Assembly (NCBI RefSeq): GCF_043195105.1
Contig: NZ_JBAFWO010000002.1
Length of the DNA: 64,000 nucleotides
Source of the DNA: NCEH01 sp002257205
GTDB lineage: Bacteria > Pseudomonadota > Alphaproteobacteria > Rhizobiales > Xanthobacteraceae
Strand: one strand, 5' to 3'
Position numbers and translations under genes: made by a program. Under the pieces are notes generated by a model. It saw only the letters and a list, made by a program, of their open reading frames with translations, made no database searches and was not told where the DNA came from. Shown here piece by piece: positions 35,692-44,507 of the stretch (position 1 is the first letter of the stretch; the number at the start of each line of letters is the position of its first letter).

Positions 35692-35721
35692 GACGCCGCG
35701 CACATCGACCTGCTGATCTGA
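35692..35721 (+). pseudogene. Relic of a second cellulase-like C-terminus
   Basis: The ten codons at 35692-35721 encode DAAHIDLLI plus TGA, exactly the last residues of the GH5 protein that stops at 32976. The DNA differs only by three T-to-C changes, two of them at synonymous third positions and one at a synonymous leucine first position; the GG after the stop also matches. Upstream sequence does not match. As at the first copy, the palindromic element follows shortly after. It reads as the tail of a paralogous gene whose body was lost or replaced. Confidence 0.6.
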
Positions 35722-35741
35722 GGCCTGAGAATCAGCGGCGG

Positions 35742-35857
35742 CCCTCCCCCCTTGCGGGGGAGGGATGGGAGGGGGGTGTCTCTCCGCTTGTCCGGGCGAG
35801 TGGGGTGCTTGCGACACCATACCCCCCACCCCAACCCTCCCCCTCAAGGGGGGAGGG
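35742..35857. repeat. Palindromic REP/BIME-like element, copy 2
   Basis: 116 bp, same orientation and nearly the same sequence as 33038-33150, with the same two terminal palindromes and central GTGTCTCTCCGCTTGTCC. It lies 31 bases beyond the stop of the convergent dehydrogenase gene. Apart from this and the relic C-terminus, 35575-35888 holds nothing I can identify. Confidence 0.85.
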
Positions 35858-35888
35858 GGCAGGTCGCGCCTGCGGCAATGATAAAGAC

Positions 35889-36776
35889 CTACCCCCTCTT
35901 CCCCTGGCCGGAATCGCGCAGTGCGAGGCCGCCGACGGCGGACCAATCCAGATCCTCGCCCCCTTGCGCCAGCAGCGAGAGGAAGCGGTCGCGCAGAAGG
36001 CTCGCCAGCGGCAGCGGCACGCGCAGCGCTTCGCCGGCCGCCAGCGCGAGGCTCACGTCCTTCAGCCCCAGCGGCGCGGCGAAACCGGCGGGCGAGAACG
36101 CTTCGTTGGCAATGAGATTGCCATAGGTGCGATAGACCGGCGCGCCGAACAAGGTGGAGGTCAGCAGGTCGAGATACTGGTTCTTGTCGATGCCGGCCTT
36201 GCCCACCAGGGCCATGGCCTCGCCCAGCGCCTCGATGACCGAGGCGATGAGGAAATTGCCGCTCAGCTTCACCACATTGGCGGCTTCGGGTTTTTCCGAA
36301 AGCGCGAAGGTGCGCTGGCCCATGGCCTCGAACAGGGGCGCGCAGCGCGCGATGCTGTCCGGCGCGCCGCCGGCGACGATGAACAGCTTGCCCGCCGCCG
36401 CCGCATCCGGCCGACCGAACACGGGCGCCGCCACATAATCCTGGCCGGCCTCCCCATGGGCCTTGGCGAGGCGCTCCGACAAGGCGACGGAAATGGTGCT
36501 GTGGGAGATGTGCAGCGCGCCTTTGGGCTGGCTCTCGAGGATGGCGCCATCGCCGAGCACGACGCTTTCCACTGCCGTGTCGTCCGCCAGCATGGTCAGC
36601 ACCGCTTCGCTTTGGCAGGCCTCGGCGATGCTGGCGGCGCGCACGGCACCCGCGGCCACCAGCGCATCGGCCTTTGCGGGCGAACGGTTGTAGACGCTGA
36701 CCTCATGGCCAGCCTTGAGCAAATTCGCGGCCATGGCTTCGCCCATGCGGCCGAGCCCGATGAAACCCACTTTCAT
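35889..36776 (-). CDS. Beta-hydroxyacid dehydrogenase family NAD(P)-dependent oxidoreductase
   Basis: 295 residues, the length of 3-hydroxyisobutyrate/tartronate-semialdehyde-type dehydrogenases. The N-terminal Rossmann fold has GFIGLGRMG (residues 4-12); Asn30-Arg31 at the end of the second strand fits NADPH preference in this family. The catalytic Lys170 is in NVVKLSGNF. The usual DAPVSGG substrate loop is altered to AAPVFGRPDA, which is seen in the glyoxylate/succinic-semialdehyde reductase-like and uncharacterised branches, so the substrate is open. AAAGGA precedes ATG 36776. Same strand as the aldo-keto reductase gene, 57 bases downstream of it, so probably co-transcribed. Confidence 0.85.
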   Translation of the reverse strand: MKVGFIGLGRMGEAMAANLLKAGHEVSVYNRSPAKADALVAAGAVRAASIAEACQSEAVLTMLADDTAVESVVLGDGAILESQPKGALHISHSTISVALSERLAKAHGEAGQDYVAAPVFGRPDAAAAGKLFIVAGGAPDSIARCAPLFEAMGQRTFALSEKPEAANVVKLSGNFLIASVIEALGEAMALVGKAGIDKNQYLDLLTSTLFGAPVYRTYGNLIANEAFSPAGFAAPLGLKDVSLALAAGEALRVPLPLASLLRDRFLSLLAQGGEDLDWSAVGGLALRDSGQGKRG

Positions 36777-36833
36777 GGCTTTGGTCCTTTCATGATGCCC
36801 GGCCGCACGGGTGCGGCCGGGGCGTGCGGGGCG

Positions 36834-37850
36834 TCAGGCCGGGCGCACCGGGCCGGTGCCGGCGCCGGTGGCTTCGATGGCCGCGGCGATGGCTTCGAGA
36901 TCGGCCGGCGTCAGTTCCAGGCGCGCCGCGTCGAGCCAGCCGTCCACCTGGGCCGGGCTGCGGGCGCCGACGATGGCGCTGGTGACGCCGGGCCAGGCCA
37001 GCGTCCAGGCCACCGCCACGGCGGCGACACTGGTATTGTGCGCCTCCGCGATGGGCTTCAGCGCATCGGCGAGCTTGAGGTTGCGGATGAGATTTTCGCC
37101 GGAGTATTGGGCATTGCGCGAGCGCCAGTCGTCCTTCGGCAGAGCGGCGGCGCGCTCCGCGGTGAAGCGGCCGCTCAGCAGGCCCGATTGCATGGGGCTG
37201 TAGACGATGACGCCCGTATCGTGCGCCGCGCACCAGGGCAATTCGGCGCTCGCCACATCGCGGCGGATGGCCGAGAAGGGCGGCTGGAGCGTATCCACAT
37301 GGCCGAGCGCCTCGGCCCGCGCCAATTGCGCAGTATTGTGGTTCGACAAGCCGACGGCGCCGACCTTGCCCGCCGCCTTCAGGTCCAGCAGCGCCTGCCA
37401 ATAAACTTCGATCTCGGTGCCGTCATTGGCCGGCCAATGCATCTGATAAAGGTCGATGCGGTCCACGCCGAGGCGCTTCAGCGAAGCCTCGACCTCGCGC
37501 TTGATGCTTTCGGGTGCGCCGATCCGCTTGGGTTCGGCGGCGCGGTCGGCCGCGTCCCATACGAGGCCGCATTTGGTGAAGACATAGGGCCGCTCGGCGG
37601 CGGGCATGTCCTTCAGCGCCGCGCGGACGATCTCTTCGGAATGGCCGAGGCCGTAGACTGCGGCGGTGTCGATCCAATTGATGCCGCGCTCCACCGCATG
37701 GCGGATGGCGGCGACGGATTCGCTGTCGTCCTGGCTGCCCCAGCCGACCGCCCAATCCGGGCCGCCGATGGCCCAGGCGCCGAAGCCGACGCGGGTGATG
37801 TCCATGCCGGTGCGGCCGAAGGGACGGGTGGGCAGGCTTGTTTTTGGCAT
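36834..37850 (-). CDS. Aldo-keto reductase
   Basis: 338 residues, TIM-barrel oxidoreductase using NADPH. Catalytic tetrad residues are visible: Asp and Tyr in WIDTAAVYGLGHSEE, Lys in VFTKCG, His in YQMHWP. The C-terminal NADPH-binding segment includes TSAIVGARSPAQV. The substrate, probably a small aldehyde or sugar, cannot be predicted. ATG 37850 is chosen because GGAG lies six bases upstream; ATG codons at 37862 and 37910 are in frame. It is the first gene of a two-gene unit with the dehydrogenase and divergent from the LysR regulator, its likely controller. Confidence 0.88.
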   Translation of the reverse strand: MPKTSLPTRPFGRTGMDITRVGFGAWAIGGPDWAVGWGSQDDSESVAAIRHAVERGINWIDTAAVYGLGHSEEIVRAALKDMPAAERPYVFTKCGLVWDAADRAAEPKRIGAPESIKREVEASLKRLGVDRIDLYQMHWPANDGTEIEVYWQALLDLKAAGKVGAVGLSNHNTAQLARAEALGHVDTLQPPFSAIRRDVASAELPWCAAHDTGVIVYSPMQSGLLSGRFTAERAAALPKDDWRSRNAQYSGENLIRNLKLADALKPIAEAHNTSVAAVAVAWTLAWPGVTSAIVGARSPAQVDGWLDAARLELTPADLEAIAAAIEATGAGTGPVRPA

Positions 37851-37966
37851 GATGCGCTCCATTGGCAGGCGGGCCGTGTGAGGCGTAGATGGGTCGCGTC
37901 GTTCAATCATTCCAATGGATTTTTGAGATGCGATATAGCTGCTCGATCGCTTAATCGGAAACCGCC

Positions 37967-38908
37967 ATGGAATTGCGTCAGCTTCAGCACTTCATCGCCG
38001 TGGCCGAGGAAGGCCATTTTACCCGCGCGGCGGGGCGGGTGAACATCGTCCAGTCCGCGCTCTCGGCCTCCATTCGCGCGCTGGAAGGGGAATTGGGCGC
38101 GCAACTTTTCGTGAGGAGCACGCGCCAGGTGCGCCTGACCGTCGCCGGCGGCGTGCTGCTCGACAAGGCGCGGCTGATCCTGGAGGCGGTGGGCGCGGCG
38201 CGGGCGGCGGTGGTGGAAGTGCAGAATCTGGAAAGCGGCAAGCTTTCGGTCGGCACCATGCAGAGCCTGCCGCCGTTCCTGGATCTTCCGGCCCTGCTCG
38301 CGCGCTTCCATGCCCAGCATCCGAAGATCGAGATCCGCCTGACCCAGGGCAGCGCCAATCATATGCTCGATTGCCTGCGCGAGGGGCGGCTCGATCTTGC
38401 CTTCTTCCCGCTTGGCGAGGATGCGGGCGATGTGGTCACGCGCATGATCGCGTGCGAGGAAATGGTGCTCGCCTGCGGGCCGCGCCATGCGCTCGCCGGA
38501 CGGACGGATGTGCAGCCGGTGGAACTCGCCCGCGTGCCGTTCGTGGATTTCGAGCGCGGCTGGGGCACGCGGCGGCAGGTGGACCAGATCTTCGCCCAGG
38601 CCAATATCCAGCGCCGCATCGCCTTCGAGGTGAACGAATTGGGCACGCTGCTGGATCTGGTGGCGCAGGGGCTGGGCGTGGCGCTGGTGCCGGAGGCGAT
38701 CGCGCGCGGCCATCACCCCACCGTCGGCATCGCCCATCTGGCGGGGCCGGAAATCTGCTGGGAACTGGTGGTGGCCCATGTGGAGACGCCCGGCCAGGCC
38801 CACGCCAATCCTGCGGCGCGTGCCTTCCTCGATCTGCTCGGCGCCTCCGGCGACGGGACCGACCCGTGCGAAATGCGTCCGGCCCCGGCCCTCGCCCCCG
38901 TCTCCTGA
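37967..38908 (+). CDS. LysR-family transcriptional regulator
   Basis: 313 residues. The N-terminal winged helix-turn-helix is typical (MELRQLQHFIAVAEEGHFTRAA, then a recognition helix with SALSASIRALEGELGAQLF). The rest is the periplasmic-binding-protein-like effector domain. Divergent arrangement with the aldo-keto reductase across a 116-base gap is the classic LysR layout, so it probably controls that pair and itself; the inducer is unknown. I do not assign a particular T-N11-A site in the gap. It ends in front of a cluster of palindromes shared with convergent tex. Confidence 0.92.
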   Translation: MELRQLQHFIAVAEEGHFTRAAGRVNIVQSALSASIRALEGELGAQLFVRSTRQVRLTVAGGVLLDKARLILEAVGAARAAVVEVQNLESGKLSVGTMQSLPPFLDLPALLARFHAQHPKIEIRLTQGSANHMLDCLREGRLDLAFFPLGEDAGDVVTRMIACEEMVLACGPRHALAGRTDVQPVELARVPFVDFERGWGTRRQVDQIFAQANIQRRIAFEVNELGTLLDLVAQGLGVALVPEAIARGHHPTVGIAHLAGPEICWELVVAHVETPGQAHANPAARAFLDLLGASGDGTDPCEMRPAPALAPVS

Positions 38909-38930
38909 CCGCGTTTTCACCGTGCCGCGC

Positions 38931-39133
38931 CCCCTCACCCCGGCCCTCTCCCCGTGGGGGAGAGGGGGCGCGTGGGTGGCGAGAGGCGTGTGGGGCGGGA
39001 AGCGTTCTGTCTCCGCCGGGATTCACCTCTCCCCGCCGGGGAGAGGTCGGCCGCGCAGCGGACGGGTGAGGGGGTGCGGTCGGTTGGGCGCTCGGCCCCT
39101 CACCCCAGACCTCTCCCCGTGGGGGAGAGGGAG
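38931..39133. repeat. Three REP-like palindromes between LysR gene and tex
   Basis: Three hairpin-forming units of the CCTCTCCCC/GGGGAGAGG type at 38944-38966, 39025-39047 and 39110-39130, interspersed with CCCCTCACCCC and GGTGAGGGGG blocks. This is the layout of bacterial interspersed mosaic elements. It fills the 243-base gap between two convergent genes and may act as a bidirectional transcription stop. Confidence 0.8.
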
Positions 39134-39151
39134 CGCAGGGGCGGCTCGTTC

Positions 39152-41467
39152 CTATTTCTGCCGGCGCATCGCCTCTGCCAAGGCGGCGGCCAGCGCGCCG
39201 TCGGCGGGCTTTGAGGGCTTCGCCTGGGTCGCGCGGCGCACGTCGGCGGGCGAGGCGCCCGATTGCGGCGGGCGCGGGCCGGAGGGGCGGGCGGCGCCGT
39301 CGTCCTTGCGCATGGTGAGGGCGATGCGCTTGCGCTTCACATCCACCTCCACCACCCGCACCTTCACCACGTCGCCGGCTTTGACCACCTCGTGCGGGTC
39401 CTTCACGAACCGGTCCGCCAGCGCCGAGACGTGCACCAGCCCGTCCTGATGGACGCCGATGTCCACGAACGCGCCGAAGGCGGCGACATTGGTCACCACG
39501 CCTTCCAGCAGCATGCCGGGCACGAGGTCCTTCATATCGTTGACGCCGTCCGCGAACGTGGCGGTCTTGAATTCCGGGCGCGGGTCGCGGGCTGGCTTCT
39601 CCAGCTCGGCGAGAATGTCCTTCACGGTGGGCAGGCCGAAGCGCTCGTCCACGAACAGCTTCGGATCGAGCGCCTTCAGCGCCGCGCTATCGCCCATGAG
39701 CGAACGCACGTCGCGCCCGCAGGAGGCGATGATCTTCTTCGCCAGCCCATAGGCCTCGGGATGCACCGAGGAGGCATCCAGCGGCTCGGTGCCGTTGGTG
39801 ATGCGCAAAAACCCGGCGGACAATTCGAACGTGCGCGGGCCGAGCCGGGCCACGTCCAGCAATTGCTTGCGGCTCTTGAACGCGCCCACCGCGTTGCGAT
39901 GCGCAACGATGGCTTCGGCCAGCGCCGTGCCGAGCCCGGAAATGCGCGCCAGCAGGGAGGGCGAGGCGGTGTTGAGATCGACGCCGACCGCGTTCACCGC
40001 ATCTTCCACCACCGCGTCCAGGGCTTTGGCGAGGCGGCTCTGGTCCACATCATGCTGGTATTGGCCGACCCCGATGGATTTCGGCTCGATCTTCACCAAT
40101 TCCGCCAGCGGGTCTTGCAGGCGGCGGGCGATGGAGACTGCGCCGCGCAGCGAGACGTCCACATCCGGCATCTCGGCGGCGGCCGTGGCGGAGGCGGAAT
40201 AGACCGAGGCGCCGGCCTCGCTCACCACCACCGTCTTGGGCTTCGGCGCGGGCAAGGCGGAAAGGACATCGGTGGCCAGCTTCTCGGTCTCGCGGCTCGC
40301 GGTGCCGTTGCCGATGGCGATCAGCTCCACATTGTGCTTGCGGATGAGGTGGGCCAGTTCCGCGCTGGCGCCGGTAATGTCGTTGCGCGGCTGGAAGGGA
40401 TAGATGGTCGAGGTGGCGATCAGCTTTCCGGTCTGGTCCACCACGGCCACCTTCACGCCGGTGCGGATGCCGGGATCGAGCCCCATGGTGGCGCGCGCGC
40501 CGGCCGGGGCGGCGAGCAGCAAATCCTTCAGATTGCGCGCGAACACGCGGATCGCCTCTTCCTCGGCCCGCTCGGTCATGGAAGTCATGAGATCGATGGA
40601 GAGATGCAGCGAGAGCTTCACCCGCCAAGCCCAGCGCGCCACATCGCGCAAGAAGGCATCGCCCGGCCCGCCGGCGGCGGAAATGGCGTAGGCTTGCGCG
40701 ATCATGCGCTCCACCGGCTTGATGGGGGCGGGATCGTCGGCATCCACGTCGAGGTCGAGCGAGAGCACCTCTTCGTTGCGCCCGCGCAGCATGGCGAGCG
40801 CGCGATGGCTCGGCACATTGGCCCAGCGCTCGGAATGGTCGAAATAATCGCGGAACTTGGCGCCCGCCTCTTCCTTGCCCTCGATCACCTTCGCCTTCAG
40901 CACCGCATTGGCCTGCATATGGGCGCGCAGGCGGCCGATGAGGTCGGCATTCTCGGCGAAGGTCTCCACCAATATGTCGCGCGCGCCATCCAGCGCCGCC
41001 TTGGTGTCGGGCACATCGGCGCTGAGGAAGCGCGCGGCGAGCTCGGCGGGAATGCTGGCGCGATCGGCCAGAATGGCTTCGGCGAGCGGGCCGAGCCCGC
41101 GCTCGCGGGCGATCTCCGCCTTGGTGCGGCGCTTGGTCTTATAGGGGAGGTAGAGGTCCTCCAGCTCCGCCTTGGTGGTGGCAGCGGCGATCTTCGAGGA
41201 GAGCTCGTCGGTGAGCTTGCCCTGGGCGGAGATGGACTTCAGCACGCTCTCGCGCCGCTGCTCCAATTCGCGCAGATAGGAGAGGCGCTCTTCCAGCGTG
41301 CGCAATTGGGTGTCATCGAGGCCGCCGGTGGCCTCCTTGCGGTAGCGGGCGATGAAGGGAACGGTCGCGCCTTCGTCCAGCAGCCCCACCGCCGCATTCA
41401 CCTGCGCGGGCCGCGCCGCGATCTCGCGGGCGATGATTTGGGCGATCTGGTCGGAGGTGGCGGCCAT
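39152..41467 (-). CDS. tex: Tex-family RNA-binding transcription accessory protein
   Basis: 771 residues, normal for Tex. Parts seen: N-terminal helical region with FIARYRKEATGGLDD, a YqgF-like RNase H fold (GLDPGIRTGVKVAVVD), helix-hairpin-helix segments (VNAVGVDLNTAS...LLARISGLG) and a C-terminal S1 RNA-binding domain (LLEGVVTNVAAFGAFVDIG, near residue 650) with a basic Ala/Pro tail. Tex binds RNA and transcription complexes. ATG 41467 has AGGAG five to six bases upstream; the open frame continues a further 20 codons. It ends next to the REP cluster. Confidence 0.95.
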   Translation of the reverse strand: MAATSDQIAQIIAREIAARPAQVNAAVGLLDEGATVPFIARYRKEATGGLDDTQLRTLEERLSYLRELEQRRESVLKSISAQGKLTDELSSKIAAATTKAELEDLYLPYKTKRRTKAEIARERGLGPLAEAILADRASIPAELAARFLSADVPDTKAALDGARDILVETFAENADLIGRLRAHMQANAVLKAKVIEGKEEAGAKFRDYFDHSERWANVPSHRALAMLRGRNEEVLSLDLDVDADDPAPIKPVERMIAQAYAISAAGGPGDAFLRDVARWAWRVKLSLHLSIDLMTSMTERAEEEAIRVFARNLKDLLLAAPAGARATMGLDPGIRTGVKVAVVDQTGKLIATSTIYPFQPRNDITGASAELAHLIRKHNVELIAIGNGTASRETEKLATDVLSALPAPKPKTVVVSEAGASVYSASATAAAEMPDVDVSLRGAVSIARRLQDPLAELVKIEPKSIGVGQYQHDVDQSRLAKALDAVVEDAVNAVGVDLNTASPSLLARISGLGTALAEAIVAHRNAVGAFKSRKQLLDVARLGPRTFELSAGFLRITNGTEPLDASSVHPEAYGLAKKIIASCGRDVRSLMGDSAALKALDPKLFVDERFGLPTVKDILAELEKPARDPRPEFKTATFADGVNDMKDLVPGMLLEGVVTNVAAFGAFVDIGVHQDGLVHVSALADRFVKDPHEVVKAGDVVKVRVVEVDVKRKRIALTMRKDDGAARPSGPRPPQSGASPADVRRATQAKPSKPADGALAAALAEAMRRQK

Positions 41468-41770
41468 GGGGTCTCCTGCGGCGTTTTTCGGGGCGCCCTT
41501 GTGGGCTGATTCTGGACTGCACGCCAAATCGGGCCGGCCTATGGTCGCAGAGTCAGCGCCTCTTGCGAAGCGTGTCGGGGGCGGGGTGGCGGATCGGGCG
41601 GACCGGGGGTGCGTCTGCGGGATCGGCGATGGGGGATCGGCGATGCGGAATTTGCGCTGAACGTGCCGCCAGATTCATGTGGGGCGAACATTCGCCCGAA
41701 AAGCCGGTTTGGTGTGCCGCCAAGGCGCGGAGAAGCCTCACGAAACCCCAGTTCGTCCGCGCTAAGCCAT

Positions 41771-41786
41771 TGTTTCACGTGAAACA
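41771..41786. other. parS-like centromere site (perfect 16-bp ParB-binding palindrome)
   Basis: TGTTTCACGTGAAACA is the exact 16-bp consensus bound by chromosomal ParB. It is intergenic, about 300 bases upstream of tex and 280 bases before the end of the bcsB-like gene, and no parA/parB gene lies in the window. A perfect 16-bp match by chance in 64 kb is very unlikely. I found no second copy by eye. The wider gap 41468-42065 contains only this site and a palindromic repeat. Confidence 0.85.
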
Positions 41787-41911
41787 TTTTGCGCGAAAGA
41801 CGGGGCGGGCGGGCTGATCGGATCGCGCTAGGTCCGACCGACAGTCAGCGGCGTGGCGCATCGTCGAGGCGCCTTGCGGCAGGTGCGCGCGAATGTCTTT
41901 CTTCCACCGTT

Positions 41912-42022
41912 CGTCATGGCCGGGCGTGTCCCGGCCATCTACGCCGGGCCGCCGGCCCGGGCCTTGAAAATCTGGTGCCTGCGGTGCCGCGTGGATGCAC
42001 GGGACGAGCCCGTGCATGACGA
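41912..42022. repeat. Hyphomicrobiales-type intergenic palindromic element
   Basis: Three hairpins in a row: ATGGCCGGG...CCCGGCCAT (41916-41939), GGGCCGCCGGCCC (41945-41957) and TGCACGGG...CCCGTGCA (41996-42017), flanked by CGTCATGG and CATGACGA. The CGTCATGGCCGGG / CCCGGCCAT architecture is common between genes in Rhizobiales (RPE-like). No coding potential. Confidence 0.75.
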
Positions 42023-42065
42023 TGCTCTGCTGCAACGGCGTCAAGCCATGAATGTCGATCGCGCT

Positions 42066-44339
42066 CTATTGGCGCGGTGGCCGATGGCTGCGCACCCAGC
42101 GCGCCCGCAGGATCAGGAAGACGAACAGCAGGATGGAGATCACCGCCAGTACCGTGCCCCAATTGCTGGCGATGCGCAGCACCCGGCCGAGCGTGTCGGT
42201 GCGCTCGCCCACCTCCTGGGTGATCGGCGCGCGGGTATCGAGCTGGACGATCGGGCCGTCGGAGGTCAGCACCGTGAGATCGCCGCGGCCGAACTGGAAC
42301 GGCCGGTCGAGATCCGGCGCAGCGGCGCCGAGGGTGCGATACATGATGCCGCGCTGGCCGTTGGCAACCACCGCCTGGGCCACGCCCGCCCCGGTGACGC
42401 CGGAGACATTGAGCAGAACCTCGCTCGGCCGCTCGCGCAGGATCAGCCGGTCCTCGGCAATGGTCACCTTGCTGGTGGCGCCGGCCACATTGGTGTCGAG
42501 CGCGAGGAACGTGCCTTCCGGCCGCGCCTCGGTGTCATTGGCGACCACGGTGAGCTTGGCGCGCTCCGGCGAAATGCCGGCGGCGGCGGCGATGGCAACC
42601 ATCTGCGGCAGCCGCAACGCGCCGGCCTGCAAATAGGCCTGAGGTACGAAAATCTCCGCTTTTTCCGCGAGATAAGGCACGATGCCGACGAAATCCTCGG
42701 TCTTCGGCGCCGGCTCCAGCATGACCCGGCTGGAGGGAAGAACCGCGACCGGGAAGGATTGTGGCGTCTCGCGGCACCGGTCGCTCATGGGCTGGCGCTG
42801 GAACGAGACGCGCAGCACGTTGCGGGCCGTCAGCGCATAGTCCGGCACCGCCACCTTGATGGTTTCCGGCTGGCCGTTGGCGGTCAGATTGCGCGCCCCG
42901 AGCAAGTAATCATTGAGGAAAACCGAGGCGATGGGCGCGGTATCGCCGGCGCCGGGGGCGGCCGAGACATCCACCGCGAACGCCGCCGGCACGCGCCCGC
43001 CGGTGACCACGGTCGCAAGGTCGAAGCCCGCGCTCCAGTCGCCGCGCGCCAGCACGTCGAACGATCCGGGGGTTCCGCCAAGGCGCGACAGCGGCACCTC
43101 GGCGGCATTGACGAGATCGGGGCTCGCCGCGGTGATGGCCCGCACCCGCGGCACCACCAGCATGCGCCGCCACAGATCGGCAAGAATGCCCGCCGCCGGC
43201 GCGCCGGCATTGGCGGCAACCGTGATCACCGGCCGCCCGGCAAGCCTGGCGAGGCTGACATTCTGGTCCGCGCCGGGCTCGGAAACGCCGGAGCCGGCAT
43301 TGGTCCATTTGTCATAGGCCTCGCCGGCGCTTGGGCTCGCGGTGCGGATCTGGTCCCGCAGGGCGGCAAGCGCGTTGGCGACGGCGCCGGAAAGGTTTTC
43401 GTCCACGATCGCGATGTCCGCGGCGATGGCGCCGGGGCCGCTCACCACCAGCAGCGCGCCGATCTCCGCCTCATTGGCGATGCGATGCTTGTCCTTGCCG
43501 GAGATGGCGGCGAAGGCGGGCACGCCGGCAAAGCCCGGCGGAACATCGAGGCCGGTCAGGTCCACCTCGTCGCCGACCTGGGGCAGGGACACCATGCGGG
43601 CGCGCCGGCCCGCCCGCTCCAGCACGGCGGCAATGCGCCAGGCGGCGTCGAAGGCATTGCGCGAGAGCGGCGCCGGCGGCATCAGCAGGATCGGATGGGG
43701 CGGCAGGGCGCTCCAGGCGGTGGTGATGTCGGTCACCGCATTGCGGTCGTAGGTATAGGTCAGGCGGGTGTCGGGGCCGATCTCGAAAATATTGCCGATC
43801 GCCCGCTCGTCCGCACACAATTGCTCGGCCACCACCGAGGCCCAGGCCACGTTGAGATCGAGGAAGCCGGTGCGCCGGGCAGTGGTCGCCACCGGGATCT
43901 CGAACAGCACCGCGCTTTTCTCGCCCTTCACCTGCTGCGCCACCTGCGGCGTGCCGTCGATGGAGACGAGATAAGTGGTGCGCCCGCCGTCGCCGCGCAG
44001 ATAGCGGCCCTGGAAATTCAGCCGGGCGCTGTTCAGCGGCAGGTTGGCGGGAACCGGGAAGAACACGGACCGCCGCGCATCGAGCCCCGACAAGCCGATC
44101 GGCTGGAGGATGCCGAGATCGGCCAGGGTCAGCGAAACGGTGACGGAGCCGTCGCCGGCAATCCGTTGCATGGCATAGGCGACGGGATCGGTAGGCGCGG
44201 GCGTCAGAGCGGCGGGGGCGCTGTCCTGCGCCAGGGCCGGCAGGCCGGCGGCGCAGATACCGCTCAAGGGCAGGGCCAACGCGAGGGCGAGCCTCCAGCC
44301 CTTCGTCGCGAGGTATCCCTTCGCGCCTCGTCCCGCCAT
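42066..44339 (-). CDS. bcsB: BcsB-like cellulose-synthase periplasmic subunit
   Basis: 757 residues. A cleavable signal (hydrophobic residues about 15-37, ending PALAQ) is followed by a large beta-rich periplasmic region with the BcsB pattern (FFPVPANLPLNSARLNFQG near residue 95, VFLNDYLLG, LTARNVLRVSFQ) and a single C-terminal membrane helix (about residues 725-748). BcsB partners the BcsA synthase and carries the glucan across the periplasm. No bcsA, bcsZ or bcsC is in the window, so it may serve another exopolysaccharide synthase. Same strand as wecB, 168 bases apart. Start ATG 44339 is the family-like choice. Confidence 0.8.
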   Translation of the reverse strand: MAGRGAKGYLATKGWRLALALALPLSGICAAGLPALAQDSAPAALTPAPTDPVAYAMQRIAGDGSVTVSLTLADLGILQPIGLSGLDARRSVFFPVPANLPLNSARLNFQGRYLRGDGGRTTYLVSIDGTPQVAQQVKGEKSAVLFEIPVATTARRTGFLDLNVAWASVVAEQLCADERAIGNIFEIGPDTRLTYTYDRNAVTDITTAWSALPPHPILLMPPAPLSRNAFDAAWRIAAVLERAGRRARMVSLPQVGDEVDLTGLDVPPGFAGVPAFAAISGKDKHRIANEAEIGALLVVSGPGAIAADIAIVDENLSGAVANALAALRDQIRTASPSAGEAYDKWTNAGSGVSEPGADQNVSLARLAGRPVITVAANAGAPAAGILADLWRRMLVVPRVRAITAASPDLVNAAEVPLSRLGGTPGSFDVLARGDWSAGFDLATVVTGGRVPAAFAVDVSAAPGAGDTAPIASVFLNDYLLGARNLTANGQPETIKVAVPDYALTARNVLRVSFQRQPMSDRCRETPQSFPVAVLPSSRVMLEPAPKTEDFVGIVPYLAEKAEIFVPQAYLQAGALRLPQMVAIAAAAGISPERAKLTVVANDTEARPEGTFLALDTNVAGATSKVTIAEDRLILRERPSEVLLNVSGVTGAGVAQAVVANGQRGIMYRTLGAAAPDLDRPFQFGRGDLTVLTSDGPIVQLDTRAPITQEVGERTDTLGRVLRIASNWGTVLAVISILLFVFLILRARWVRSHRPPRQ

Positions 44340-44507
44340 CCCCGCGTCCTTTCACTCAAAACCGCGCGCATACACTTCCGCGCGTATTACCTAATTGCCG
44401 CCCGTCAGTCACCAAAGTGATAACACAGACCGGTTTCAAGGCCAGTCCCGGCAATAAAATCGCGTCGTCGGGCGAGATGGCTGGGCCAGAGGCCGGGCGG
44501 CGAGGGC

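Noticed and set aside
38931..39133. Possible CRISPR array between the LysR gene and tex
   Set aside because: The repeats are self-complementary hairpins with irregular spacing and no spacers of uniform length; they are REP-like.
41539..41787. Minus-strand frame beginning MFHVKQW at the parS palindrome
   Set aside because: It resembles the start of RsmG/GidB only because parS encodes FHVK; the remaining 75 residues are low-complexity and match nothing.
41563..41817. 84-codon plus-strand frame between tex and parS
   Set aside because: No convincing ribosome site, no family resemblance, and it runs across the parS palindrome.
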